Assembly: GCA_000969725.1 (NCBI GenBank)
Contig: JXSR01S047713.1
From: Ophiothrix spiculata
Lineage: Eukaryota; Echinodermata; Ophiuroidea; Amphilepidida; Ophiotrichidae
Strand: one strand, 5' to 3'
Length of the DNA: 28,688 bases
The notes under the pieces are model-generated. The model did no database searches. It saw nothing but the letters and a program-made list of their open reading frames with translations, and was not told the origin of the DNA. How positions within the stretch are numbered: the stretch's first letter is position 1; each line of letters begins with the position of its first letter. A program made the translations under genes and the position numbers. Below, piece after piece: positions 10,207 through 19,649 of this stretch.

Positions 10207-12025
10207 TCAAATGCAAATTGAGAAAAAATATTTGAAAAATTCAATAAGGCAACTATGCTTGAGGGCACAAGAAACAAGATGGCAACCAGGAAATAAGGCA
10301 AATATGATTGGGATCTGAAAACAGGAGCACCAACCATGCAGCCAATTATACGCATGCATGCTACCTGGATCCGTCGTGTCCAATCCAGGAGACTGGTGGC
10401 GCTTTAGAGTCGAGTGTGGTTGTGACGTTTTATGCTGCTCACGAGATGTTCCATGTTTCTCCCACAATTCAGGATGTTTCCCTTGTCGTTCATCAAAACT
10501 TGGTGATTGTTGTCGAGTTACAACTTTGCGTGTTTGTTGCGTGGTTCCGTAAATAGCTTCCCGAGCTGTACCGTATATAGGTTCCCGTGCGGTACTGTAT
10601 ATAGGTTCCCGAGTGCGAGTTGTTGACTCATATATATGTTCACGTCCAGTACCATAAATAGCTTCACGAGTGGTGCCATATATAGGTTCACGATCCGGCA
10701 TTCTAGGCTGATCCCACGGGCCAGATGCGTGTTTCCTTTGTTGTTCTTCCAAACTAGGGGAATTGTGGCGTTTAACAGCATTGTGTGTTTGGGGATGTGT
10801 GTCACGAGGAGGGGTACGTGGTTGTTCTTCAACACCCGGGGAATGCCTTCTATTTACAGATTTATGAGTCTGTGTAATAATACGAGGTTCAGGGCTCTGT
10901 GGTTTCTGCTCTTTACTTAATCCACGAGACTGATGATGAATAATTGCGTCCTTTTGTTTCTGTGACATTTTACAAGGTTCATGAGTAGGTTGTTGTCTTT
11001 GGTGGTACGGATCATATTTCACCTGTTGCTGATCCAAACTTGGCGAGTCTTTGGCTCTTTGTAGTGTCATGTATATATCATGTTTACCATACCTATCGTC
11101 CATATTGTGTGACTGATACTGTTTGACAAGGCCTTTGCTTGTTTGTAATATCACATAATTTTCATGCCCAGACAGTCTTTGCTCAGGACTTTGTTTGCCA
11201 TGCTGTTTGTCATACTGAGGTGACTGTTTCACCGCATACTCTTTGCTGGCTTGTATAATGACTACCCCAGGCTCATGACCAGACAATCTTCTCTGTTCTT
11301 TGGATTCAAGACTTTGTTTGCCACGTTGCTGATCAAATTGAGGGGACTGGCGATGCTTGACATTGTCCATTTGAGTCACTCCACCAGGTGTTTGGGCCAT
11401 TCCACCAGGGTCATGAGCAGATATTCTCTGCTGCTCTTTGGACTCGGAGCTTTGTTTCCCATGACGTTGATCAAACTGTGGAGATTGGTGGCGTTTCACA
11501 GGTTCTTGAGTAGACGCTCTTTCTTGTTTCTGTGAATCGGGACTATTTGTCCTGGGTGGATTGCCTTGCACGGGAGATTGACGATGTCGGACATAATCTT
11601 TATCTGCTTGAGTAATGACACTAGACTCATTGGAAGATGTCCTTACTGGTTTCTGAGGGCCAGGTCCATTGCTTCCTGACCGCTTATCATGCGATGGAGA
11701 TTGGTGCCGCATTATAATCTCCTTCTCTGATGGCGTATTTACACTAGGCTCATGAGTTGACATTCTTTGTTTTTCTTGGGGCTCTTGCTTTCTTGGTTGC
11801 CTATTATCCAATCCTGGTGACTGTTTATGCCTTTCAGTATCACTTTGCGTTTGACTTCCTAGAGACTCATTGTTGTTCAACTCATTCTGCTCATCGGTAG
11901 AATCCGATATCGATTCAATATCCTCCAACTTCTCATCAAATCCAGGGGAATATTGGCGCCTTATAACCCTACGTGTTTGTGAAATATTGCGAGAATCGCG
12001 AGATTGTGTTCCTCGCTGCTCCTGC
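10207..12025 (-). CDS. baiap2: BAIAP2-like gene, large C-terminal exon with RHQSP repeats and RE-x-IY array
   Basis: From a clear acceptor (CTCTTGCAG, AG at 12027-12026) the exon stays open for 605 codons to a stop at 10207. It enters in phase 2, so the first base completes Arg. The sequence is disordered, rich in Gln, Ser, Pro, Lys, Arg and His, and has about 14 degenerate repeats headed by (R/K)HQSPxxD, most continuing with a basic GK, a Glu/Gln block, HEP and a hydrophobic IxQ. Near the C-terminal end are six RE-x-IY units (10541-10692). After the last RHQSPGLDTTDPG the composition changes to Trp/Cys/Phe-rich, unlike the rest. The coding part may therefore end at a donor CCAG|GTAGCA (exon edge 10365) that splices to a short terminal exon. 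I recognise no homologue of this exon. Its place in the gene rests on phase and on the adjacent WH2 exon. Confidence 0.85.
10365..11962 (-). repeat. About 14 degenerate RHQSP-headed protein repeats
   Basis: Repeat heads seen in order: RRQYSPGFD, RHKQSPGLD, RHQSPSHD, HRQSPVQG, RHQSPQFD, HRQSPQFD, VKQSPQYD, QYQSHNMD, DSPSLD, HHQSRGLS, RRHSPGVE, RHNSPSLE, RQQSPSFD and RHQSPGLD. Unit length varies from about 25 to 85 residues because of internal loss and the inserted tyrosine array. Units five to seven are the most alike (QFDQRHGKQS / QFDQQRGKQS / QYDKQHGKQS), which points to the most recent duplications being there. Confidence 0.88.
10541..10692 (-). repeat. Six-copy RE-x-IY tyrosine array within coding exon
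   Basis: Reading N to C the units are REPIYGTT, REAIYGTG, REHIYEST, REPIYSTA, REPIYGTA and REAIYGTT. The tyrosines are 8 residues apart, except for one gap of 11. At the DNA level this is an imperfect 24-bp minisatellite (ATATAGGTTCACG-like on the plus strand). The motif resembles EPIYA-type tyrosine phosphorylation sites. Confidence 0.9.
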
Positions 12026-12646
12026 CTGCAAGAGTTTGCAACATGTTTTACATGTGTAAGTAAGTGATCAAATTATGACTCTTTTGGTTGTACTGGCCTC
12101 TAAATTCAGCACCCTTTTCCCTTAAGAGGTAATGTCAAAGGTATGTGAATCTTTAAATTAGTGCAAATGGGTGAATTTACTTTGTGAGTGAACTAACCAA
12201 AGATACAATGTTATAAGACATGTAAACACGGAATCATGAAAGTATTGACAAACCTTCCGAAAGAACTGAAAGACAAGGGTCTTCCATGACGCTCAATGCT
12301 TCTACAAAAAACCATGTCATGCTATTAACCAATCAGAAAGGTGATTTGATTGATATAGAAGCAATATGTACCAATCACAAGAGTTGTTTAATAAAAGCTA
12401 CAGTGCTCTAAATGGTTGAAAGTTGGTATATGTTGACATCTATTGTCCTAAATCTTCAAACCACAGTGCATGTGCATGCTTTTGAGATCCATTTTTAATT
12501 TTTTTTTTTTTGAGAGATTAGAGCATGCAAATATCAAACTCAGTGTTATAATAATAATCTTTTTTTGTTTTGTAAGTATACATAATTTAGCATATAGAAT
12601 CTAAGCCCATAATGCAATATACTCCCATAACCTTTCAATATCCACC

Positions 12647-13036
12647 TATACTTTATAAGCCTTGAAGTATGCAACAAGCAGCCGATTAACGCACATAAAC
12701 CAATATGACCACACGGGGAAGTAAATTATTCCGTATTTTCCGAATCATAACAACTAACCAAATCTTGCTAAATATTTAAATGAACTTATGAACAATATTT
12801 GTCCATGTGGAAGCAAGAAAATAAGCCCAAAATAATACCAAAATTATGAATAATTCATGTAAAAATATATTAATACGCAGTGATTCAGCCTTAATCAATC
12901 CTAATCAATCATTACTAGTCCCTTACACAATACAAAACCACCAGTTCATAATGTTGACGAATATAAGGGATATGCTATGGATCTTGTGACAAGAGTCTGA
13001 TTGCTTTTTGCATACTTCAAAGTTTATAGAGTATAG
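12647..13036. mobile_element. MITE of about 390 bp, copy 2, in intron
   Basis: Homologous along its length to 4827-5203, with ends TATACTTTATAAGCCTTGAAG and CATACTTCAAAGTTTATAGAG. It lies in the intron between the WH2 exon and the large C-terminal exon. Confidence 0.8.
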
Positions 13037-13068
13037 TATTATAATAACAAAATACATTATATACCTCA

Positions 13069-13281
13069 TATATAGAGTCCTGTCCTCTGATTGGTTAAAA
13101 GTGAGGGCTTGGATTTTTAAAACTAGGCCTGGGCATATTTTTTCACTAGGCCCGCTCAATATATTTTGCGCGCGATATGGCGCAGTCAACATTGAAAGGA
13201 AATCATATATCGTAAATCATTATCGGGCGTTTAAGTGCTAAAATGGTTCTTTTAACCAACCAGATGACAAAAATCTGTATA
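13069..13281. mobile_element. MITE with inverted GATTGGTTAAAAG ends
   Basis: TCCTCTGATTGGTTAAAAG and CTTTTAACCAACCAGATGAC are inverted, extended by TATATAGA / TCTGTATA. It abuts other elements on both sides, so 12647-13463 is a cluster of three. Confidence 0.65.
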
Positions 13282-13286
13282 TTCGG

Positions 13287-13463
13287 TATATAAAACGAAT
13301 ATTGACTGCTTTTTGTTCGGGGCACGGTTAAAATTATTTCCCCTCGGTGATTTCAAAACCATGAATATGCCCTCAGCTTTGCTTCGGGCATATTCATGGT
13401 GTTGAGATCACCTCGGGAAAATAATTTAAACCATGCCCCACAAAGCAGTCAATATTTGTATAA
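13287..13463. mobile_element. Palindromic MITE, intact relative of the 2239 element
   Basis: TATATAAAACGAATATTGAC and GTCAATATTTGTATA are the ends. The interior is almost fully palindromic (CCCTCGGTGATTTC / GAGATCACCTCGGG, and GAATATGCCCTCAGC / GCTTCGGGCATATTC). Confidence 0.82.
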
Positions 13464-13804
13464 TATTTAATTTCCTTTCTATATCAGCCATCCCTTAAGT
13501 TCTACATTGACACAGTAAAGAAAGAATGAAATATACCGGCAATATCCAAACGGTGAACTGATATTTGAGTATGATGGGTCTTTAATTTCTTGCTAGACCA
13601 ACATATAAAATATCCATCACCACTAAAGATGATCACATATTCAGTCCTGATTTTCCTTTACTTAAAACTCTTACTATTAATGTATTGTGGATTTGGATTG
13701 CATAATGTTAATGTTTTTGTTGACTTTATGTCGCATGTGATTGCATGATGCTGATATTTTCCCGAAACAACAGAACCCTAAAACTTGTATCTAGAAGCAC
13801 TTAC

Positions 13805-13903
13805 CTTGAAGAATAGTCCCCTAATGAGTAGTCCTTGGGAATCATGGGAGCTGAGCGATCATTGGTTACTGTCTTACGTAAAGATATTGTTGAAAATGGA
13901 TTG
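13805..13903 (-). CDS. baiap2: BAIAP2-like gene, exon with WH2-like motif NPF...TVTNDRSAP
   Basis: This 99-nt exon carries the diagnostic C-terminal motif of the BAIAP2/BAIAP2L1 family. It reads NPFSTISLRKTVTNDRSAP, compared from memory with NPFATVKLRPTVTNDRSAP in IRTKS and NPFAHVQLKPTVTNDRSAP in IRSp53. It then continues MIPKDYSLGDYSS. In the family this is a WH2-like actin-binding segment, and the NPF can also contact partner domains. Acceptor TTTTAACAG (AG at 13905-13904) and donor AG|GTAAGT (13804) are both strong, and the exon is phase 2 in and phase 2 out. A palindromic transposon begins about 58 bp upstream of the acceptor. In vertebrate IRTKS this motif is near the C terminus, whereas here a large exon follows. 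Confidence 0.95.
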
Positions 13904-13960
13904 CTGTTAAAATGAAAATTGTACAACATTTGACAAGTAAGTTGGTAAATTGTTCTTATA

Positions 13961-14317
13961 AGGCCAAAAAAAAGAAACAAGTTTGTTTCGGGTAACCCGC
14001 GCGTAAACAATTTGTAAAAAAACTTGCTGGGGACTTGTGTAAAAACAAACAAAGATGCATATTATTGAACATGAAAGAGAAACCAATGGTGACTAAAGTT
14101 ATATACAAAACTTTTATGGTTAATAATGATATAAATAAATAATATAAGAAAGCAAGAGCATTGTTTTAATGATTTTTTCTTTCTGCATTTTTGGTAAAAA
14201 AATGAAAAAAATAACATATCGCATTGCATTTTTGAAAAATAAAAAATAAAAAAGCGCATATCGCATTGTACATTTCGAGCATGTTACCAGAAACAAACTT
14301 GTTTTTTCATTTGGCCT
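13961..14317. mobile_element. MITE with AGGCCAAAA...AACAAGTTTGTTTC ends
   Basis: Left AAACAAGTTTGTTTCGGGTAA and right TTACCAGAAACAAACTTGTTT are inverted, bounded by AGGCCA / TGGCCT. It ends 58 bp from the acceptor of the WH2 exon. The phrase AGAAACAGACTTGTTTC...TTTTTGGCCTA at about 26370-26407 is a fragment of a related element. Confidence 0.82.
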
Positions 14318-14585
14318 AATCTAGAACTTATTCCTAATAATAATGAAAGGAGCAAAAACAAGCAGTGGATAAATGCACAGACAATCATAAATAACAAAAT
14401 CTGGTAAATCTGTAGAAAAAATGGCGTTGATGCACAGACCTATTTTGTGCATGGTAATTGTCAAGACTACTGTAACAATTTTCACCTATTTATTTAAGTA
14501 AAAAGAAAACAACTGTTCCCAACAAGTGATCATGAAAAATTCCAAGGGCAAAGCCAAGCCCTTGAAAGAGGAAACACTGGAATAT

Positions 14586-15029
14586 GTGACCCGCCATATC
14601 GAAAGATACCTTAAGGATCCCAAAATCAAAATTGATTTTTTGGCCTCATCTGAAAGATTGTATTTTAAGCTTTAAAATGACATTTTGCTTTTGGTTATTG
14701 GATGTTCAATTGTAAAGTAACATCCGAATTAGTAAAAGGCATCAGGCTGATTCGGAAAACTATAGTTCTGCAAAAATCAAGTGTAGAGTTTTTGTACTGA
14801 GTAAAACTTGAATAGAAAGAGGATTTTTACCTTGCTTTTTAACATATTTTTCTTATGTTTCTGATGTTGGAACCTGATTAATATGATAGAATACACTTCA
14901 AAGGTAAAGTTTCTGATGACATTAGAAATTCGACCTTGGACGTGATATTTGACTATGCTCAGCTTCAATGGCCCGTATCTTGTAATTTACTATGCTGACC
15001 TTAAGGTACCTTTCAATATGGCGGGTCAC
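14586..15029. mobile_element. MITE with GTGACCCGCCAT...AAGG ends, copy 2
   Basis: Inverse orientation copy of the 7123-7551 element. GTGACCCGCCATATCGAAAG and CTTTCAATATGGCGGGTCAC are the ends. Inner landmarks shared are AACTATAGTTCTG and ACTATGCTCAGCTTCAATGG. Confidence 0.88.
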
Positions 15030-15096
15030 ACATGTTTTTCAGTTTTTATTCAATCCTAATCTGAAAGTATATACATTGACACTTATTTCTACATAC

Positions 15097-15239
15097 TCGT
15101 TTGGTTCTTCTATGCGTTGCTCCTGTTCATAGTCCATATCAGGAATAGGTGGTGTGTGTTGACTTGGGTTGGGTGTAGATGGGGTCTGACTCCCACTACT
15201 GGTTCTATCTGAGCCTCCTGTGCTTCCATCAAAAAAAGC
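15097..15239 (-). CDS. baiap2: BAIAP2-like gene, exon with acidic PPIPDMDYEQEQ segment
   Basis: The exon codes for AFFDGSTGGSDRTSSGSQ, a Pro/Thr-rich part (TPSTPNPSQHTPPIPD) and an acidic end (MDYEQEQRIEEPN). It begins in phase 0 after CTTCCACAG and ends at GA|GTATGT (15096), phase 2. The first base of the WH2 exon then completes an Asp codon, giving ...EEPND-NPF. The TPPIPD segment could be an SH3 ligand, which is a guess. The acceptor region of this exon is duplicated in tandem just upstream, see 15240-15404. Confidence 0.88.
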
Positions 15240-15404
15240 CTGTGGAAGACAAGAAGTAGATAGCTAAATAACTAGGTTATACTTGATAAAAGTGGAACTA
15301 TTGAATATAAAGCAGCATGTCTGTGGAAGACAAGAAGTAGATAGCTAGATAAATAACTAGCTTATACTTGATAAAAGTGAAACTATTGAATATAAAGCAG
15401 CGTG
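15240..15404 (-). repeat. Tandem duplication of the 3' splice site before the 15097-15239 exon
   Basis: Two copies of an approximately 81-84 bp unit (plus strand starts TGTGGAAGACAAGAAG) lie head to tail at 15240-15320 and 15321-15404, with few differences. Each includes the same pyrimidine tract and CTTCCACAG acceptor on the minus strand. Use of the upstream acceptor (AG at 15322-15321) would add 81 nt and meet an in-frame TAG after 18 codons. Confidence 0.9.
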
Positions 15405-15624
15405 TCCTGAAGTTGGGAGTTGTCTGCACTTAGTAAACAAAAGCCAAGCGGCCTAAAAAAACAGCTACCAACTTCAGTACTTTTGATTTCTTGGCGAAAA
15501 GGTTAAATAACTTAACAGATACAAATAATGACACGGTACCGATTTTGGACACTTAAGGTAAACAGGAAACTAATAATCAATTGTAAAGGGCCTTATAGTA
15601 TCAGAGAGGGGTTAATGCACTAAC

Positions 15625-15874
15625 CTGTTGCATACTGGGATCTGATAACGGCCTACCCACAGTCGTCAGTAGGCCTTGCTGTGTTGGTGGGGTTCCGACA
15701 TGTAACTGTGTGCTCATGGGCATCTGTGGTAGTGACATTGTAGAGGTGGCCTGTACCAATCCTGGACTTGTTGATATACCATAGTCTGGTGCTGGATAGT
15801 CATTGCGTGGGTCTAAGATGTTGTCTAGGCTTGAGGCTGCCATGGAACGCATCGGTGAACCAGTCTTAGGTGAA
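15625..15874 (-). CDS. baiap2: BAIAP2-like gene, Ser/Pro-rich exon after the SH3 domain
   Basis: This 250-nt exon begins in phase 2 after GATCAG and ends in phase 0 at CAG|GTTAGT. It codes for about 84 residues with no domain that I recognise: GSPKTGSPMRSMAASSLDNI, DPRNDYPAPDYGISTSPGLVQ, a methionine/threonine-rich part, and GRPLSDPSMQQ. Several SP and TP dipeptides suggest proline-directed phosphorylation, which is an inference. It lies between the SH3 exon and the WH2 exon, matching the disordered serine/proline-rich region of vertebrate family members. An ORF could start at an internal methionine (RSMAAS), but frame continuity with the flanking exons argues for an internal exon. Confidence 0.9.
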
Positions 15875-16460
15875 CTGATCAGGAAAAAAATGAGTTAAAA
15901 TTAATCTGAATTTTTCTTGTAGCTTATTTTGCTGTAAGTATAGTCTTCAATGTCAAAATCAATCAATCCCCAGAGGGAAATTACCTTTTCTTAGGTTTTG
16001 TATTTTTTGCCCCGGGAGGCTTTCCAACAAGAGTACACATCATGTTTCGTTAATGCCGTTAATGTTACTTAATGACCCTCGTTTTATTTGCTATGATACA
16101 TAAATAACCCGCCTTTATGATCTAGTACACAATGACCTTTTGGCAAAAAATAGTATCCACAAGTGCATCTCAACAGACATTCATTAGAGATTATCCATAT
16201 TCCTAATATAGCTTTACTTGCTGAGGACTTATAATATATACCGTATCCACTCGTCCAATTCAACTACTCGTTTTCTGAATTTAGATCACGTTACGGTTGA
16301 GCGCTTTCATACTAGCGTGCAAAAAATTGTTAAAATAATTTAAGTGAAGTGTTGGTCATAGAGTATGACTATTTGTCAAACTTTTGGAAACGGGGATTTT
16401 GTTAATTTTAGGGCGATTGTCATATGGAAAATAGTTGAATTAGACGAGTGAATAGGGTAG

Positions 16461-16546
16461 TTTGTTTCATGATGACTTCAAAATATTAATCATGATCATA
16501 CTTTTGCTATTTCAAATTGCAACGAAGATAAAGCTGGACTAATGTT
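16461..16546. repeat. Direct repeat R, left copy
   Basis: An 86-bp sequence starting GTTTGTTTCATGATGACTTC and ending AAGCTGGACTAAT is repeated at 19121-19201 with few changes. A short extra copy of its first 21 bp (GTTTGTTTGATGACTTCAAAA) is at 16545-16564. Confidence 0.85.
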
Positions 16547-16565
16547 TGTTTGATGACTTCAAAAG

Positions 16566-19073
16566 TATACACAGCGGGATTGCTATTTTTGTAGTTACAC
16601 CGTCGCAGAGTAGCAGCATTGCGCCGGCACCGTTCCAGCACTGCCACCCCGCAACGGCTGAACTGCGTTGCAAATTGCAGAGTGTGCCTTCACTGTTACA
16701 CTGATAGTGGGCAAACGCTGGAGTAGTAACTACGTGGGACCCAACATGTTGGCTACAGCAGTGGCAACTATAGCTTACAACCAAAGTTACCTCCTTGGGG
16801 GTCGGTAACGTAGTTACTTACAAGTTACGCTTTTATGGTTCCATCAGAGGATATTCGTCTATCGGCCATCAGTAGTCAACTACGCTGTAACAGTGGTGCC
16901 AACTATGCTGTTACTGCAGAGACTGCCAAAAGTTCATTGACCGAAGCTTGTGCGTGACAATTGCACTACGCGCGCTATAAATAGAATGTGCATGACAAAT
17001 GCATGCTGCATTGCAGTATCACAATCGTGCATGCAGGCAGCGGTCGTAGTTGTGTTTAGCTGAAGATGGTAATATTCTTCATGTTCTTTAGGCATGGATT
17101 TATTTGATATTGTGTTGTTTTCTGAGTTTGCCTGTTTTATAACTTTTAACATCTTTTGTGTTTATGAATTTTAATAAAATTTCTCCGTATTATTTTGTTT
17201 TTCTAAAAATGTTTTAATGTTTTAATTTGACTTGTAAAAATGCACTCATCTGAACTTATACTCAATGTTTTATTTTGTTTCTGTTAGTAATTTGGTTCGG
17301 GTTTAGTTTGTCATATTATAGGCCTATTAACTTTTAATATATAGGCCTATATGTTTGGTTTTGTATTTTATATTAATAATCCATTTGACATTTATAACGG
17401 TTTTCTTGGTTTCCTTTAAACATTGTTGCTTTGCTTCGCTTTGTTTTTTTTTAGTCCGACTTTTAAAACATTTGTAAAGGTACATCGATCGAATTATGTT
17501 TAGTCCCCGGGGTTAAGTCATTTCAAATGTTCCCGTTTTCTATATTGTTTTTCAAAATATATATAGGCCTATATACTGGTCTAGTTTTATATTTTTTTAT
17601 TGAACTTACACTCTCAACTTTCCTGGTTTCATTTAGTAATTTTCAAAATGTTCATGTTTCATTATTGACATCGCTCGTGTCTGTTTGCTCAACCTGAGCT
17701 GAAGACCTTATTTAAAAGTTCCTTGAATATCGATCGTGTTATTTTCTTTCAAATAGCAGACCTATAGGGCCTATGTACCAATTTTTAGATCCTTATGTTT
17801 AAAATATATTATTACAGTTTACTAATCATGTTATGTGATGATGGACCTGTTAACTTCTGCAATATTCTGGTAGACAGACAGAGTAAATGCTCACGATCGA
17901 GTCGTAATATTTTTGTTTTAATTTCGTATTTCGTAATATTTACTCCTAAATTGCACATTTCAGCTTTGATTAGCTATTAGGCCTACATGAAGTTTATTTT
18001 TTTTAATTTCATTTCATCCTCTTATGTTTTACGGTATTTTTATAATTTATAGAACTTTGTGGTCTATAGGCCTATGTTTTAAGATAGGGTGGATGGCGTT
18101 CGCTATTCTTGCCATCGGACCAAAGGATCGCTTTAATCATGTTAATCTTGAATTCATTTTGCGTTTATCTTTCTAATTGTGTGGCTTCTTTCGCACACAA
18201 ATACAACCTATTAATATAGGCCTACCTTTTCTTGTTTATCATTTTTTCATGTTAATTCGTTTCTTTTTGATATAAACTTTATACCACTGTCGATTAAGTT
18301 CTTCTTTGAATGTTATACACCTCGTTCATAGTTTTCAAATGCATTTGGACCCTAGTTCACGTGATAATAATATGCCAAATTAACTTTCAAAATGTTGTTT
18401 GTTTTCCGTTCTTTTATTATGTTGTAGGGTATTTCTTTCTTATTTTTAAACATCGTTTCACGTTTAAAATGCCATGTGTTCTGTTATCTTTTCTGTATTA
18501 CTTTTTATTTTATAAGTTTCTAGTATTCTATTATTTATTTGAATTAACTGTCTAGTTTATCTTGCATTTCCCATTGTATATAGGCCTATTATTCTTTTGT
18601 TGATATGATTTTATTTGGTGTTATTTTAATTTAGAATGGATTTTGTTTAGAGAAATAGTTGATTTTAACCATCGCTACTGCACAAACTTGGACATGCTGT
18701 CGGTACTTCTCTCCCAAGTAAAACCAAACAACATCCCGTCACCCCTACCTCCCTCAAAACAATCAAAAGAAAGAAGAAAGTAATTAATAGCTATAAATAA
18801 TAATAATTCATTAATAAATAACAATAAAATTCAATGAAGCAACGGTCCGAACGAGCGAATAACCCGGCTACCCGTGATCTATTGATAGATTGTAGTACCA
18901 GCGTAGGTACTGCGTTACTGAATTTCAGTAACAGTGGGCCTACGCAGGAAACACGTTATAAGTAGTCAGTGGATTTGTGACCCGCGGACTGGTGGCCAAT
19001 AACATGGGTACTGCGCTGGAACTACGCTGCGCCAGTATGGGAACATTCGTAGCAATTTCGCTGTGTAGCTATA
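16566..19073. mobile_element. Unclassified 2.5-kb insertion with decayed inverted ends and T-rich core
   Basis: The left end TACACAGCGGGATTGCTA and right end TAGCAATTTCGCTGTGTA are inverted (15 of 17 core positions). Weaker pairing continues inward through GC-rich zones rich in GTTAC/GTAAC words. The middle (about 17080-18660) is strongly T-rich on the plus strand and has no ORF above 81 codons. A core-promoter-like TATAAATA is at 16976-16983, and AATAAA sites are at about 18822. It fits a non-autonomous DNA transposon, but I cannot name a family or find a clean target duplication. Confidence 0.5.
16976..17046 (+). promoter_or_regulatory. Core-promoter-like sequence inside the 2.5-kb insertion
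   Basis: TATAAATA at 16976-16983, with GGTCG at 17042-17046, is spaced as a DPE would be from an initiator-like GCAGTAT (A at 17015). The TATA-to-start distance (39) is longer than usual. No coding sequence follows. Confidence 0.2.
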
Positions 19074-19120
19074 TTAGAGATGAGGATATAGCTATACTCA
19101 CTGAAGACCTATATATATAG

Positions 19121-19201
19121 TTTGTTTCATGACTTCAAAATATTAATCATGATCATACTTTTTCTATTTCAAATTGCAACCAAGATAAAGCTGGGCTAAT
19201 G
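19121..19201. repeat. Direct repeat R, right copy
   Basis: Matches 16461-16546 (GTTTGTTTCATGACTTCAAA ... AAGCTGGGCTAAT). Together they bracket the 2.5-kb insertion. Confidence 0.85.
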
Positions 19202-19342
19202 AATTGATTTCCCCCAATCATGAACTCATTTATACATGCACTGTATCATTAATTTTGATCTTCATTACATCACTAGCTATTTCTCAATTCTAAATTGACA
19301 AAATTCCAAGTGCTTAAATTTGTTTACATAAGCCATTCTTAC

Positions 19343-19605
19343 CCAGCACTGCCATTCATATGGATCTGATTATGTTGCGGTTGCTGTTGCTGAATCACTG
19401 TCTGCTGCTGTTGCTGCTGCTGCTGCTGACCAGGACTTGGTATTTGACCAGGGCTTGCTAATCCCTGGTTTGCAAGGTTCAATTGTAAGTCATCTGATAT
19501 TTCTTGGCCGTAAGCTGATGGAAACCAACCAGTGCGTTTGGTCTGCAAATTGAGCCCAAATGACCAGCCGTTGTTTGTTGGGCCTACAAGGGCTATGATG
19601 TCGCC
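19343..19605 (-). CDS. baiap2: BAIAP2-like gene, exon with C-terminal half of SH3 domain and polyQ tail
   Basis: The exon starts in phase 0 after CAATAG and completes the SH3 domain: GDIIALVGPTNNGWSFGLN, then LQTKRTGWFPSAYGQEI. The GD acidic turn, the first tryptophan of the ligand groove (NNGW), and the GWFPxxY signature are all present. The GWFPxxY form with an F before P is characteristic of the IRSp53/IRTKS group. After the domain comes SDDLQLNLANQG, SPGQIPSPG and then Q9, TVI, Q4 and a His/Asn-rich end. The donor is GG|GTAAGA at 19342, phase 2. The following intron contains an unclassified 2.5-kb insertion, and the preceding one contains several small transposons. Confidence 0.95.
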
Positions 19606-19649
19606 CTATTGAAAGAAAATGAAAATGTAAAAGTTATTGCAAAAGTTAG

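Noticed and set aside
10308-10920. Plus-strand open frames opposite the large exon
   Set aside because: They are antisense shadows of the RHQSP/RE-x-IY coding sequence.
13801-14052. Longer reading of the WH2 exon starting at 14052
   Set aside because: The part above 13903 is transposon and intron sequence; the acceptor TTTTAACAG fixes the start of the exon.
15601-15852. Stand-alone gene starting at the Met of RSMAAS
   Set aside because: The frame is open further upstream to a good acceptor and joins neighbouring exons in phase, so it is an internal exon.
16934-17152. Minus-strand 72-codon frame within the 2.5-kb insertion
   Set aside because: No motif, ends in the A-rich strand of the T-rich core, and no sign of splicing to other parts.
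18310-18555. Plus-strand hydrophobic 81-codon frame, at first sight membrane-protein-like
   Set aside because: Phe/Tyr/Leu content follows simply from T-richness of the DNA.
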